Of a stretch of 40,789 nt of DNA, positions 15,042-22,336 are shown piece by piece. The notes under the pieces are model-generated. The model did not search any database, had not been told where the DNA came from, and saw only the letters and a list, made by a program, of their open reading frames with translations. A program made the translations under genes and the position numbers. The stretch lies in the NCBI GenBank assembly GCA_902812455.1, contig CADDZH010000043.1, positions 1 through 40,789 on the forward strand, in the 5' to 3' direction. The stretch's first letter is position 1; every line of letters starts with the position of its first letter. The stretch comes from Chloroflexota bacterium (GTDB taxonomy: Bacteria > Chloroflexota > Ktedonobacteria > Ktedonobacterales > Ktedonobacteraceae).

Positions 15042-15359
15042 ACCACCGGGATCATGTAAGGGCGTAGTGATGGAGATCATCAAGTAAGATCGGGGAAGAT
15101 GTGGGGAGGATTGGTGCGATGGAGAGGCAGATGGGCGACGAGGGCAAGCGCAAAGCTCCCACCATCAGGGATTTTACAAGGGTAGGTTTTCTGGGGTGAG
15201 GGAGCAGCGATGGGGCACGAGGACAAGCACAAGGCCCCCACATCGCCTCCTCACCACCCCTTGTCCCTACGGGTACGCCGTGTGGTTGCCGGTTTAGATG
15301 GTGGTGAGCATGAGGTGCGCAAGGCACGGAGAGGGCGCAGATAAGGAAGAGATTAATAT
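15042..15359. repeat. Intergenic repeat of the CCCTTGTCCCTAC family, copy 1
   Basis: The gap between the aminotransferase and serA holds two GCGACGAGGGCAAGCGCAAAG / GGCACGAGGACAAGCACAAGG units facing CACCCCTTGTCCCTACGGGT (about 15123-15290). The ACAAG...CTTGT parts make an imperfect hairpin. Related copies are at 21.63-21.75, 27.04-27.21 and 40.70-40.74 kb. No gene is seen; short frames here are repeat-derived. Confidence 0.65.
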
Positions 15360-17069
15360 ATGGCAGAAATGACACGTGGAGAGACCGGGGCAGTTAATAT
15401 TCTCATTACCGATCGCATTGCAGAAGAGGGGATCGAGCTGCTGCGCAGTGAGCTTCCGGCAGCGCACATTGATGAGCGGCTGGGGCTCAAGCCGGAGCAA
15501 CTCAAAGATATCATCGGGAACTATCATGCCCTTGTGGTGCGCAGTGAAACCCAGGTAACGGGCGACATCCTGGCAGCAGCATCACAGCTTAAAATTGTAG
15601 GGCGGGCAGGCGTTGGCGTCGATAACATTGATATAGAAACGGCCACGCGCCAGGGCATTATGGTCGTCAACTCACCAACCGGCAATATTATCGCGGCAGC
15701 AGAACATACCATTGCCATGCTCATGGCCCTGGCGCGACAGATTCCGGCGGCCAATAGCAGTATGAAAGCCGGTAAATGGGAAAAAAGTCGCTTTCTGGGT
15801 ATCGAAGTGCGCAATAAGGTGCTGGGCGTCATTGGCCTGGGAAAAGTCGGGACAGAGGTGGCGAAGCGTGCTCAGGGGCTCGAAATGCGTGTCATTGCCT
15901 TTGATCCCTATGTCAGTCCCGAGCATGCGCGCAAGCTGGGCGTTACCATGCTCAGCCTGGAAGAAGTGCTGCAAGAGTCCGATATTGTCACGCTGCACAC
16001 TTCGCTCACTTCTGGTCCCCAAGGCACACGGGGCTTGATCGGTGCGCGCGAACTACACATGATGAAGCCAACTGCTCGCTTGATCAACTGTGCTCGCGGC
16101 GGCTTGATCGATGAAGAAGCCCTGCTCAACGCGCTCAACGAGCACAGGCTGGCGGGCGCTGCGCTCGATGTCTTTAGCCAGGAACCTGTTCGCGATGATC
16201 CTGTGTTGAAGCAGTTGCTGGCCCATGAGCGTATGATTGCTACACCCCATCTCGGCGCTTCAACCGAGGAGGCCCAGGTCGGTGTGGCGACCGACGTGGC
16301 AGAGCAGATCGTCTCAGTCCTGCGCGGTGGCTTCCCACGCGCTGCCGTCAATGCTCCCTTAATTCTACCGGAAACGCTCAAAGTCTTGCAGCCCTATATG
16401 CGGCTGGTCGAACAGATGGGTCGCCTCTATACACAGTTGCAGCCGGGGCCGCTCAACAAGATCGAGTTCTCCTGCAGCGGCGACATTGCTAACTACGACC
16501 TGCGTCCCTTGCAGGCAGCTCTTGTGAAAGGGCTGCTCGAATCGATTTCAGATGCGCACGTCAACATGATCAACGCGCCCTTGCTGGCAAAGCAGTGGGG
16601 ACTGGAGATCATTGAACAGAAGAGCACGATGCCAACCGAGTTTGCCAATCTGGTGAGCTTGCGCATGTTGAGCGCCAACCGCCATGCTTCATCCTTTGCA
16701 GGCAAACCGGGCTCCGGTGATGAATATGTGGATGCGCTTAGCGGAACGGTCATGTATGGCGAGCCGCGTATCGTGCGCGTTGGTCGCTACTGGACGGAGT
16801 TTGTGCCGGAGGGCTACATTCTCTTCTGCCGCAACTATGACCAGCCCGGCATGATCGGCAAGGTTGGCACTGTTCTCGGCAAAGCCAACGTCAATATTCA
16901 CCGCATGGATGTTGGCCCTGCGGCACGCACACCCAGGCTTCGCGATTCTCAGCGCAGCACCGATATCGCTCTCATGATCATCTCCGTCGATGATCCCATT
17001 CCTGACTGGGCCTTAGAGGAGATCGGCGCATCAGGCGACATCTTCGGGATGACGATGGTGAAGTTGTGA
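15360..17069 (+). CDS. serA: D-3-phosphoglycerate dehydrogenase, long form
   Basis: 569 residues; first step of phosphorylated serine biosynthesis (3-phosphoglycerate to 3-phosphohydroxypyruvate, NAD-dependent). The Rossmann motif is VIGLGKVGTEVA. The catalytic triad is visible as Arg in NCARGGLID, Glu in DVFSQEP and His in TPHLGAS. The length matches the type I enzyme with an allosteric substrate-binding domain (about residues 335-480) and a C-terminal ACT domain (YILFCRNYDQPGMIGKVGTVLGKANVNIHRMDVG), implying serine feedback. The ACT domain has an insertion (ARTPRLRDSQRST) before its last strand. AGGAAGAGA precedes the ATG. Confidence 0.93.
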   Translation: MAEMTRGETGAVNILITDRIAEEGIELLRSELPAAHIDERLGLKPEQLKDIIGNYHALVVRSETQVTGDILAAASQLKIVGRAGVGVDNIDIETATRQGIMVVNSPTGNIIAAAEHTIAMLMALARQIPAANSSMKAGKWEKSRFLGIEVRNKVLGVIGLGKVGTEVAKRAQGLEMRVIAFDPYVSPEHARKLGVTMLSLEEVLQESDIVTLHTSLTSGPQGTRGLIGARELHMMKPTARLINCARGGLIDEEALLNALNEHRLAGAALDVFSQEPVRDDPVLKQLLAHERMIATPHLGASTEEAQVGVATDVAEQIVSVLRGGFPRAAVNAPLILPETLKVLQPYMRLVEQMGRLYTQLQPGPLNKIEFSCSGDIANYDLRPLQAALVKGLLESISDAHVNMINAPLLAKQWGLEIIEQKSTMPTEFANLVSLRMLSANRHASSFAGKPGSGDEYVDALSGTVMYGEPRIVRVGRYWTEFVPEGYILFCRNYDQPGMIGKVGTVLGKANVNIHRMDVGPAARTPRLRDSQRSTDIALMIISVDDPIPDWALEEIGASGDIFGMTMVKL

Positions 17070-17075
17070 ATTACT

Positions 17076-17637
17076 ATGTTGTTAGCTGTACGGAACCTCT
17101 CAAAATCTTATGGGGCGGTCAATGTCCTCAATGACGTTTCTTTTGTCATCGATGCCGGTGATAGGGTGGGTATGGTTGGTGCCAATGGCGCCGGCAAATC
17201 GACCCTGCTGAAAATACTGGTTGGGCAGGAGCAGGCTGATGCTGGCTCGTTCGCCTATGCTCTCTCGATAGAAGTTGGCTACTTGCCTCAAACCATGCCT
17301 GAATTTTATGGAGACACGATCCAGGATTTGATAGCTGATCGGCTATGGCCTGTTCCGCCTTGAGGATATGCAAAAGAGGGTAGGGCAATTAAGCGTTGGC
17401 CAGCAGCGCAAGCTGGAGATCGCTCGCCTGATGGCTCAGGAACCCAACGTGCTTCTGCTCGACGAGCCGACGAACTACGTCAGCCTGGATGTGCTCGAAG
17501 CCTTTGAGTCCGCCATTATCAATTTCCCCGGCCCGGTGATCGCTATCTCGCACGACCGCTGGTTTATGCAGCGCTTTGGCGGGAAGGTATGGGAGCTGAA
17601 TGAGGGCAGGCTGGTGATTGACAATATGCTTTTGTGA
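17076..17637 (+). pseudogene. ABC-F ATPase remnant (internal deletion and frameshift)
   Basis: Two pieces in different frames. Piece 1 (17076-17363) is the start of an ABC-F first nucleotide-binding domain with Walker A GANGAGKST and the Q-loop GYLPQ. Piece 2 (from about 17335, in the +1 frame) reads GYGLFRLEDMQKRVGQLSVGQQRKLEIARL, a signature motif, then Walker B LLLDEP, D-loop and the H-loop SHDRWF. An intact ABC-F protein has two domains and over 500 residues with a linker. Here one half domain is joined to another with a register change near 17330-17345. This is best read as a deletion that fused parts of the two domains. ABC-F proteins act on the ribosome; this one should be dead. Confidence 0.8.
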
Positions 17638-17688
17638 AGACTTATCTGCACCTGGCGTTGCTTTTTTTGCTTTACAGACGTGGTAATA

Positions 17689-17830
17689 GTGACAACTCCC
17701 CACGGCTAAAGCCGGGGGCTTCTCAGGCCAACATCCCCACCGGGATGCTTAGCGCCTGAAGGCGGTGCCCCCGCCTGTAAAATGTTTCTGGCAGCATTGC
17801 TATCGCGATCGGCCACATAGCCACAGAAAG
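17689..17830 (-). ncRNA. Putative omega (reRNA) guide RNA scaffold at the tnpB 3' end
   Basis: In IS605-group elements the guide RNA of TnpB comes from the 3' end of tnpB plus the right end, with the flanking DNA as guide. Here the right-end hairpin (CCCCCGGC, TTTA loop, GCCGTGGGG) and AGTTGTCAC are intact. The guide would then be the sequence following 17689 on the minus strand, beginning TATTACCACGTCTG. The 5' boundary is a guess; the presence of this RNA is inference from the family. Confidence 0.4.
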
Positions 17831-18857
17831 GACAGACATGAGTCCGCACACTGAGAGACTTTTGCACAAGCGCTCCACAGGAACTACATGCCTGTGTGGT
17901 GAAACGGGGATTCACACGAATAACCTCATGTCCAGCGCGTGCAGCCTTGACGGTGAGGATGTCGAGGAATTGCCCCCAGCCGGCATCGAGAATACTTTTC
18001 GACAAATGATGATTCTTGACCATGTTGGGGATACGCAAGTCCTCAACGACAATTCGATGATAGCGTTCAGCATAGCGTTTGGCCGTCTTGAAATGATAGT
18101 CACGCCGCTGGCGATGGATCTTCAGGTGGGTCTTGGCAACGTTGCGGGCGGCCTTACGCCGGCGGTGGCTGCCCTTCTTGCGCATAGCCAGTTGGCGTTG
18201 CTTGCGCCTGAGCATCTTCTGCGACGTGCGATAGAAGCGGGGATTGTCAACCGTATTCCCTTCGCTATCGGCCAGGAAGACATTCAGTCCAACATCAATG
18301 CCAATATCAGGATGGTCGCACTCGGCGGGGCTATGGTCGTTCTGGGGTTCTATCTCACAGGCGATACAGGCGTACCAGTGCCCATCGGCTCGATACACGA
18401 GATAGACCATCTTGGGCTTGCCCTCTATCGGACGATGCAGTTTGATCTTGAGGAAGTGACCGAGCTTCTTTGGAACGACGAGATGCTTCTTGTCCTCATG
18501 CAGATAGCAGTCTTTGCCATACTGCCTCAGTTGAATGGAGTGCCACCTATTCGGCTGCTTGAAGCGGGGAAAGCCCACAGCAGGCAAGCCCAGTTCTTTT
18601 GCGGCAAGAAAGCGTTTGAGCGCCTTGGTGAGCCGGTCAGCAAGGCATTGGACCGTTGTAGCAGGGACATGCTCACTCCCACGCTCTTTGAACGTGGCCT
18701 CCAAGGTATACTTGCTGGGGAATGTGCCATCCTGCTCATACTGAGCCTTCAGCAGAGCAAGCATCTCGTTGTAGAGGTGCCGCGTCTCAGAGAGACAGGC
18801 CATGAGCAACCTGGATTGCTCCCTATTCGGATACAGGCGGTACTCAAACATCTTCAT
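17706..18857 (-). CDS. tnpB: TnpB RNA-guided nuclease (IS200/IS605 family)
   Basis: 383 residues, full length for the compact TnpB family. The N-terminal wedge part begins MKMFEYRLYPNREQSRLL. The RuvC-like catalytic acids are all present: D188 (GIDVGLN), E272 (VVEDLRI) and D351 (DRDSNAARN). The zinc ribbon has C324, C327, C341 and C344 (CSSCG ... CPFCG). A basic bridge helix follows the first RuvC segment (RRKQRQLAMRKKGSHRRRKAARNV). TnpB is an RNA-guided DNA endonuclease that keeps the element at its donor site. No tnpA is nearby. The protein looks intact and active. The long antisense frame on the plus strand is a shadow. Confidence 0.93.
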   Translation of the reverse strand: MKMFEYRLYPNREQSRLLMACLSETRHLYNEMLALLKAQYEQDGTFPSKYTLEATFKERGSEHVPATTVQCLADRLTKALKRFLAAKELGLPAVGFPRFKQPNRWHSIQLRQYGKDCYLHEDKKHLVVPKKLGHFLKIKLHRPIEGKPKMVYLVYRADGHWYACIACEIEPQNDHSPAECDHPDIGIDVGLNVFLADSEGNTVDNPRFYRTSQKMLRRKQRQLAMRKKGSHRRRKAARNVAKTHLKIHRQRRDYHFKTAKRYAERYHRIVVEDLRIPNMVKNHHLSKSILDAGWGQFLDILTVKAARAGHEVIRVNPRFTTQACSSCGALVQKSLSVRTHVCPFCGYVADRDSNAARNILQAGAPPSGAKHPGGDVGLRSPRL

Positions 18858-19051
18858 GCCTCTATTCTCATGGGTTCATGAGAAATTGTCAAGAGGGAAT
18901 GTGCCGCATGATCGGCGCGGCCATTCATCCTCGTGCCTCAAGGCAGGCGCCCTCTGGCCGCTTGTTAGTAGATACATCGTGATGCGATATAATATGATCA
19001 GAAGTAAGCAAGAAGACTTAGATTAAATACTATAGGGCGAGGCAAAGAGAG

Positions 19052-19759
19052 ATGAAACGCATACTGGTGGTTGAAGACGAGCCTCAGATCACGAACTTTC
19101 TCAAGCGCGGTCTCATGTACAAAGGGTTTGATGTCATAGTAAGCGCAAGTGGTGAGGGGGCTTTGCGCGCAGTCCAGCAGTATTCGCCGGATCTGATGGT
19201 GCTGGATATCCTGTTGCCAGACATGGATGGCTATGAAGTTTGCCGTCGCCTGCGTGCCGATGGCAACAGAGACCTGCCTATTCTTATGCTTACAGCCAAA
19301 GATGAGCTATCTGATAAGATTCAGGGGCTGGACAGTGGAGCGGACGATTATATTACCAAGCCCTTTGTCTTTGACGAATTGCTGGCTCGCATCCGTGCCG
19401 GGCTGCGGCGCGTTGAGGGGAAGGCGCGACCGGATAGGGAGATGCAGGTAGGCGATCTTACCATTGATCCAGCTTCGCGCCAGGTCTGGAGAGCCGGTAC
19501 GCAAATCGAACTGACTGCGCGTGAATATGACCTGCTAGAGTTGCTGGCTCAGCACGCCGGACAGGTCTTGACCAAAGAAACTCTTTTTGAACGCATCTGG
19601 GGCTACGACAACGAGGCTGGCCTTGATATTATCAAGGTCTATATCAATTACCTGCGCAGCAAGCTGAATGCAGGTGGAAAACCGAATATCATTTGCAACG
19701 TTCGTGGAGTGGGCTACGTGCTGAAACCTCTTCCCTGCCCAGATGTCAGCGGAAAGTAG
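19052..19759 (+). CDS. OmpR/PhoB family response regulator
   Basis: 235 residues. Receiver domain (1-120) with acidic pocket E8-D9, phospho-acceptor D52 ([11 protein letters not shown]), the Thr/Ala of LTAKDE and the lysine of YITKPF. The winged-helix DNA-binding domain (about 128-228) has [33 protein letters not shown] and the wing VRGVGYVL. It is of the MprA/PhoP-like type. The cognate histidine kinase follows 278 bp downstream; normally such pairs overlap or are a few bases apart. The gap here is filled with repeats. The signal and regulon are unknown. Confidence 0.92.
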   Translation: MKRILVVEDEPQITNFLKRGLMYKGFDVIVSASGEGALRAVQQYSPDLMVLDILLPDMDGYEVCRRLRADGNRDLPILMLTAKDELSDKIQGLDSGADDYITKPFVFDELLARIRAGLRRVEGKARPDREMQVGDLTIDPASRQVWRAGTQIELTAREYDLLELLAQHAGQVLTKETLFERIWGYDNEAGLDIIKVYINYLRSKLNAGGKPNIICNVRGVGYVLKPLPCPDVSGK

Positions 19760-19898
19760 AGAGGCAAAAAATGGCCTTCAGCATCTAGTCCAAATCAGGG
19801 TCTCCTACGTGGTAAACATGGTAATATGTGGTGGCCTCCTTTTGGGCCGGTAATGAAGGTTAACAAATTCATCGGGGTTATTGTGGGTTGCACGTGGG

Positions 19899-20021
19899 CC
19901 GATAAATCGGCGCTGGACACGATAAATCGGCCCCTACAGTTTTCCCCGAGGAATTTGTTTATGTTCATAATCGGCGGGGGGCGCGATAAATCGGGGTTCC
20001 ATGATCAATCGGGAACCTACG
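19899..20021 (+). repeat. GATAAATCGG hairpin repeat, copy 3 (two units between regulator and kinase genes)
   Basis: A degenerate first unit (19899-19938: two GATAAATCGG followed by CCCCTACAG) and a second full unit (about 19964-20021) with GGTTCC and GGAACC arms, separated by the GAGGAATTTGTTTATGTTCA tail. The second unit ends 16 bases before the ATG at 20038. Confidence 0.72.
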
Positions 20022-20037
20022 GGCTGGGGTATTTACC

Positions 20038-21624
20038 ATGGCAGGAGCTGCGACGAACGGGGCAAATGATACATTCCTGACGGAAAGAGGATTTCGTTTG
20101 CTTCGCGTTATGTTCAAGATGATGTTGAGGAAGCCGAGAGCGCTGCGAGGCAAGCTGGCGCAGTGGAATGCGGTTGTACTGCTGCTTGCTCTGCTTGTCT
20201 TAGGGGTGGCTGTCTACGAACTGGTCACCTATCAGATGATCTCCGATCTGGATGGGCGGCTTTATACGGAAAGCGCTCACCTTGAGAGCACAGCAAGCCA
20301 GTATCAATCATCCGGTGCCCCTGCTGATCTGGCATTCTTCGAGCAATTAGCGCGCAGTAAACCTGTAAATGAGTTTACCGCAGCCCCTATCTATATAAAG
20401 ATATTTGATAAGAACAGCGGTCGTCTTCTCGCTGTTTCGCCTACCCTGAGCCAGGTGCTTGTGCCTTTGAAACATGCCGATTTTCTGGCAGCTTTGCAAG
20501 GCAAGCAGGTGCTCGATGTGCTACACACTGCGGATGGCAATGAGGTGTATGCGCTTACGTTCCCCTTATACGATAAAGTTCACCGGTTGATCGCAGTAGG
20601 CCAGGTAACGCAATCACCGCAGGTGGTGAAGCAGGTGCAGGCCATTCTGATCGTGGTACTGGGCATAGGAGGTCTGATCACCGTTATTATTGCCTATGCG
20701 GTAAGTTTCTGGCTGACAACGCGGGAATTGAGTCCTTTGAGTACCCTGATCGATACAATGCACCATATCAGTGTGGGTGGCCTGCAAACCCGTCTTCATC
20801 CTCAAAAGGCGCTGAAGGAGATACAACTGCTGACCGAGGCCTTCAACCAGATGCTGAGCCGATTGGAAGCCAGCTTTGCCCTGCAGCAAAAGTTTGTTGC
20901 CGATGTCTCGCATGAGCTGCGCACACCCTTGACAGCTATCCAGGGTCATATCGATGTATTACTACTTGAAACTGAACGAGATGGAATACACACGGATTTA
21001 GAGCAGATCAGTGCTGAACTGAGGCGCCTTTCACGGCTGGTGGCAAATCTGCTGACGACCGCTCGCGCTGAAGCCGGTATGCTTCCTCAACCCTTTGCTG
21101 AGGGGGTTCACTACGTCCAGTTGGATTCGCTTCTGATCGAGGTAGCCCGGCAGGCTCACTTTTTAAACCAGCAGGAGAAAATAGAGATCGGGCAGCTCGA
21201 GCAGGTAGCGGTACCTGGGGATGTCGATATGCTCAAGCAAGTGCTACTCAATCTGGTAGCCAATGCGATTACATATACTCCACCTACGGGGAGGGTCACC
21301 TTAAGTTTGACGCGCGCGAGCGATCCCCCGGCTTCGATCCAGGATGAAGCAAAGAGCGGGCAAGAAGATTGGGCTGTGCTCAGCGTTTGTGATACAGGCC
21401 CTGGCATTCCTGCAGAAGATATACCCTACATTTTTGATCGTCATTATCGCTCCAGGTCGACTGAGAAGTTCGGCGAGCAGAGAGCTGGACTCGGTCTTAC
21501 TATCGCTCGCTTAATTACTGAAGCGCATCATGGGCATATCACTGTAGAGAGTGAAGTGGGTAAAGGGACTTGCTTCAAGGTGTGGCTGCCAACGGCAATG
21601 AAGACTGCTGGTTCACAGGGGTAG
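20038..21624 (+). CDS. Sensor histidine kinase (HAMP, HisKA, HATPase_c)
   Basis: Up to 528 residues. TM1 lies around residues 40-65, an extracytoplasmic sensor of about 140 residues follows, then TM2 (ILIVVLGIGGLITVIIAYAVSFWL), a HAMP linker, and HisKA with the phospho-acceptor His in FVADVSHELRTPLTAIQGH. The ATPase domain has N-box NLVANAITYTP, G1 DTGPGIP, F-box YIFDRHYR and G2 GLGLTIA, so it is complete. Start is uncertain: the ATG at 20038 sits right behind a repeat and gives an odd Ala/Asn-rich leader, while a TTG at 20098 has AAAGAGGA 6 bases upstream and would give 508 residues beginning at LLRVMFKMM. Partner of the OmpR-type regulator upstream. Confidence 0.9.
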   Translation: MAGAATNGANDTFLTERGFRLLRVMFKMMLRKPRALRGKLAQWNAVVLLLALLVLGVAVYELVTYQMISDLDGRLYTESAHLESTASQYQSSGAPADLAFFEQLARSKPVNEFTAAPIYIKIFDKNSGRLLAVSPTLSQVLVPLKHADFLAALQGKQVLDVLHTADGNEVYALTFPLYDKVHRLIAVGQVTQSPQVVKQVQAILIVVLGIGGLITVIIAYAVSFWLTTRELSPLSTLIDTMHHISVGGLQTRLHPQKALKEIQLLTEAFNQMLSRLEASFALQQKFVADVSHELRTPLTAIQGHIDVLLLETERDGIHTDLEQISAELRRLSRLVANLLTTARAEAGMLPQPFAEGVHYVQLDSLLIEVARQAHFLNQQEKIEIGQLEQVAVPGDVDMLKQVLLNLVANAITYTPPTGRVTLSLTRASDPPASIQDEAKSGQEDWAVLSVCDTGPGIPAEDIPYIFDRHYRSRSTEKFGEQRAGLGLTIARLITEAHHGHITVESEVGKGTCFKVWLPTAMKTAGSQG

Positions 21625-21625
21625 G

Positions 21626-21745
21626 GCGCGAGGGCACGGGGACAAGCACAAGGCCCCTTCCCATCCTCGCCTTCACCCCTTGTCCCTACAGGCGAGGATC
21701 CAGAGGGCGCGAGGGCAAGCACAAGGCCCCTTCCACCCATCCACA
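21626..21745. repeat. CCCTTGTCCCTAC family repeat, copy 2
   Basis: GGGCGCGAGGGCACGGGGACAAGCACAAGG, then CACCCCTTGTCCCTACAGG, then a second partial unit GAGGGCGCGAGGGCAAGCACAAGGCCCCTTCC. ACAAG/CTTGT parts again face each other. A GATAAATCGAGCTTCTACAG fragment of the other hairpin family follows directly at 21760. Confidence 0.68.
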
Positions 21746-21965
21746 CCACCCACAGCTTCGATAAATCGAGCTTCTACAGCCCCTACGGGTACAATCCAGC
21801 TCGTCAATTTCTTATTCGTTTCTCATGATCTCTTAATCTTTTTCTAAAGTTAGATTTACCGCTTTTTAACTCAAGGAAGGTAAGGTATCCCCGAAAGGTA
21901 ATTCCTGGAGGGAAAAAGATACCTATTTTGCGCTGCGAAAACAATCCCGCACTGGTTGAACAGGC

Positions 21966-22067
21966 GCATACTAGTCTGTCAAACTTCAAGTGGTGGGTGA
22001 AAGCCTGGCCCCCCAAGGGAGGCCACGACATGTTATCGGTCACATCAAGCTTGACGGACTAATACGC
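21966..22067. repeat. MITE-like element, copy B
   Basis: About 102 bp. Left end GCATACTAGTCTGTCAAAC and right end TCAAGCTTGACGGACTAATA are imperfect inverted repeats (18 of 24 positions). It matches copy A (10724-10871) across both ends and the GGCC-CAAGGGAGGCCAC core, but lacks the second, inverted core that copy A has. Confidence 0.78.
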
Positions 22068-22104
22068 AATCCCGAACATTCAGGCTTTTCTGAAGGAGGA
22101 TAGC

Positions 22105-22155
22105 ATGTCTCTCTTTTTTTCCTTAGAACGTGTCTATAAAGGATGCGCAGAGTAG
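22105..22155 (+). other. 16-codon frame with a strong ribosome site (leader or gene remnant)
   Basis: GAAGGAGG ends 5 bases before an ATG that opens MSLFFSLERVYKGCAE and then a stop. Ribosome sites this good are rare between genes. It could be the stub of a lost gene interrupted by the following palindromic repeat, or a leader peptide. Only the ribosome site supports it. Confidence 0.3.
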
Positions 22156-22193
22156 TGCAATTAATGAGATTTACCAACTAAGATCGGCACCAT

Positions 22194-22284
22194 ATGTCAT
22201 CCCTTCACTTCGTTCAGGGCAAGCTGTGAGCGAGCGAAGGATCTCTTTCCGGGCGTCAGATGCTTCGCTGCGCTCAGCATGACA
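22194..22284. repeat. GCTCAGGATGACA palindromic repeat, copy 4
   Basis: Runs from TATGTCATCCCTTCACTTCG to GCTTCGCTGCGCTCAGCATGACA. Inner parts CGTTCAGGGCAAGC and GAGCGAGCGAAGGATC are shared with copies 1 and 3. It lies about 50 bp upstream of the cytochrome b/molybdopterin gene. Confidence 0.72.
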
Positions 22285-22336
22285 AGCTGGAGTAATAATC
22301 GCTGAATTTTTGAGCTAATCAGGGGGCAAGTATTTC

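Larger units (their letters stand above)
17689..18887 (-). mobile_element. IS200/IS605-group element with TnpB only
   Basis: Bounded on the 5' side of tnpB by an 8-bp hairpin (TTCTCATG, loop, CATGAGAA at 18865-18884), directly preceded on the minus strand by TTGAC (18888-18892), a plausible target/TAM. The 3' side has the typical right-end hairpin CCCCCGGCTTTAGCCGTGGGG just after the tnpB stop, then AGTTGTCAC. There is no tnpA (Y1 transposase), so it would move only with a TnpA supplied elsewhere. Exact ends are estimated from the hairpins. Confidence 0.75.
21625..22336. other. Repeat-dense intergenic region (712 bp)
   Basis: Contents in order: CCCTTGTCCCTAC-family repeat (21626-21745), a fragment of the GATAAATCGG family (21759-21791), a T-rich stretch with 10-bp periodicity (21811-21850), a MITE-like element (21966-22067), a 16-codon frame with a strong ribosome site (22105-22155), and a GCTCAG-ATGACA palindromic element (22194-22284). 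No full-length gene is supported. Confidence 0.6.

Noticed and set aside
17838..18881. 347-codon plus-strand frame opposite tnpB
   Set aside because: Antisense shadow; the minus strand encodes a complete TnpB with all catalytic residues.
18962..18993. Possible promoter TTGTTA...TATAAT before the response regulator
   Set aside because: The -10 box is perfect, but the spacer would be 20 bp, too long for a confident call.
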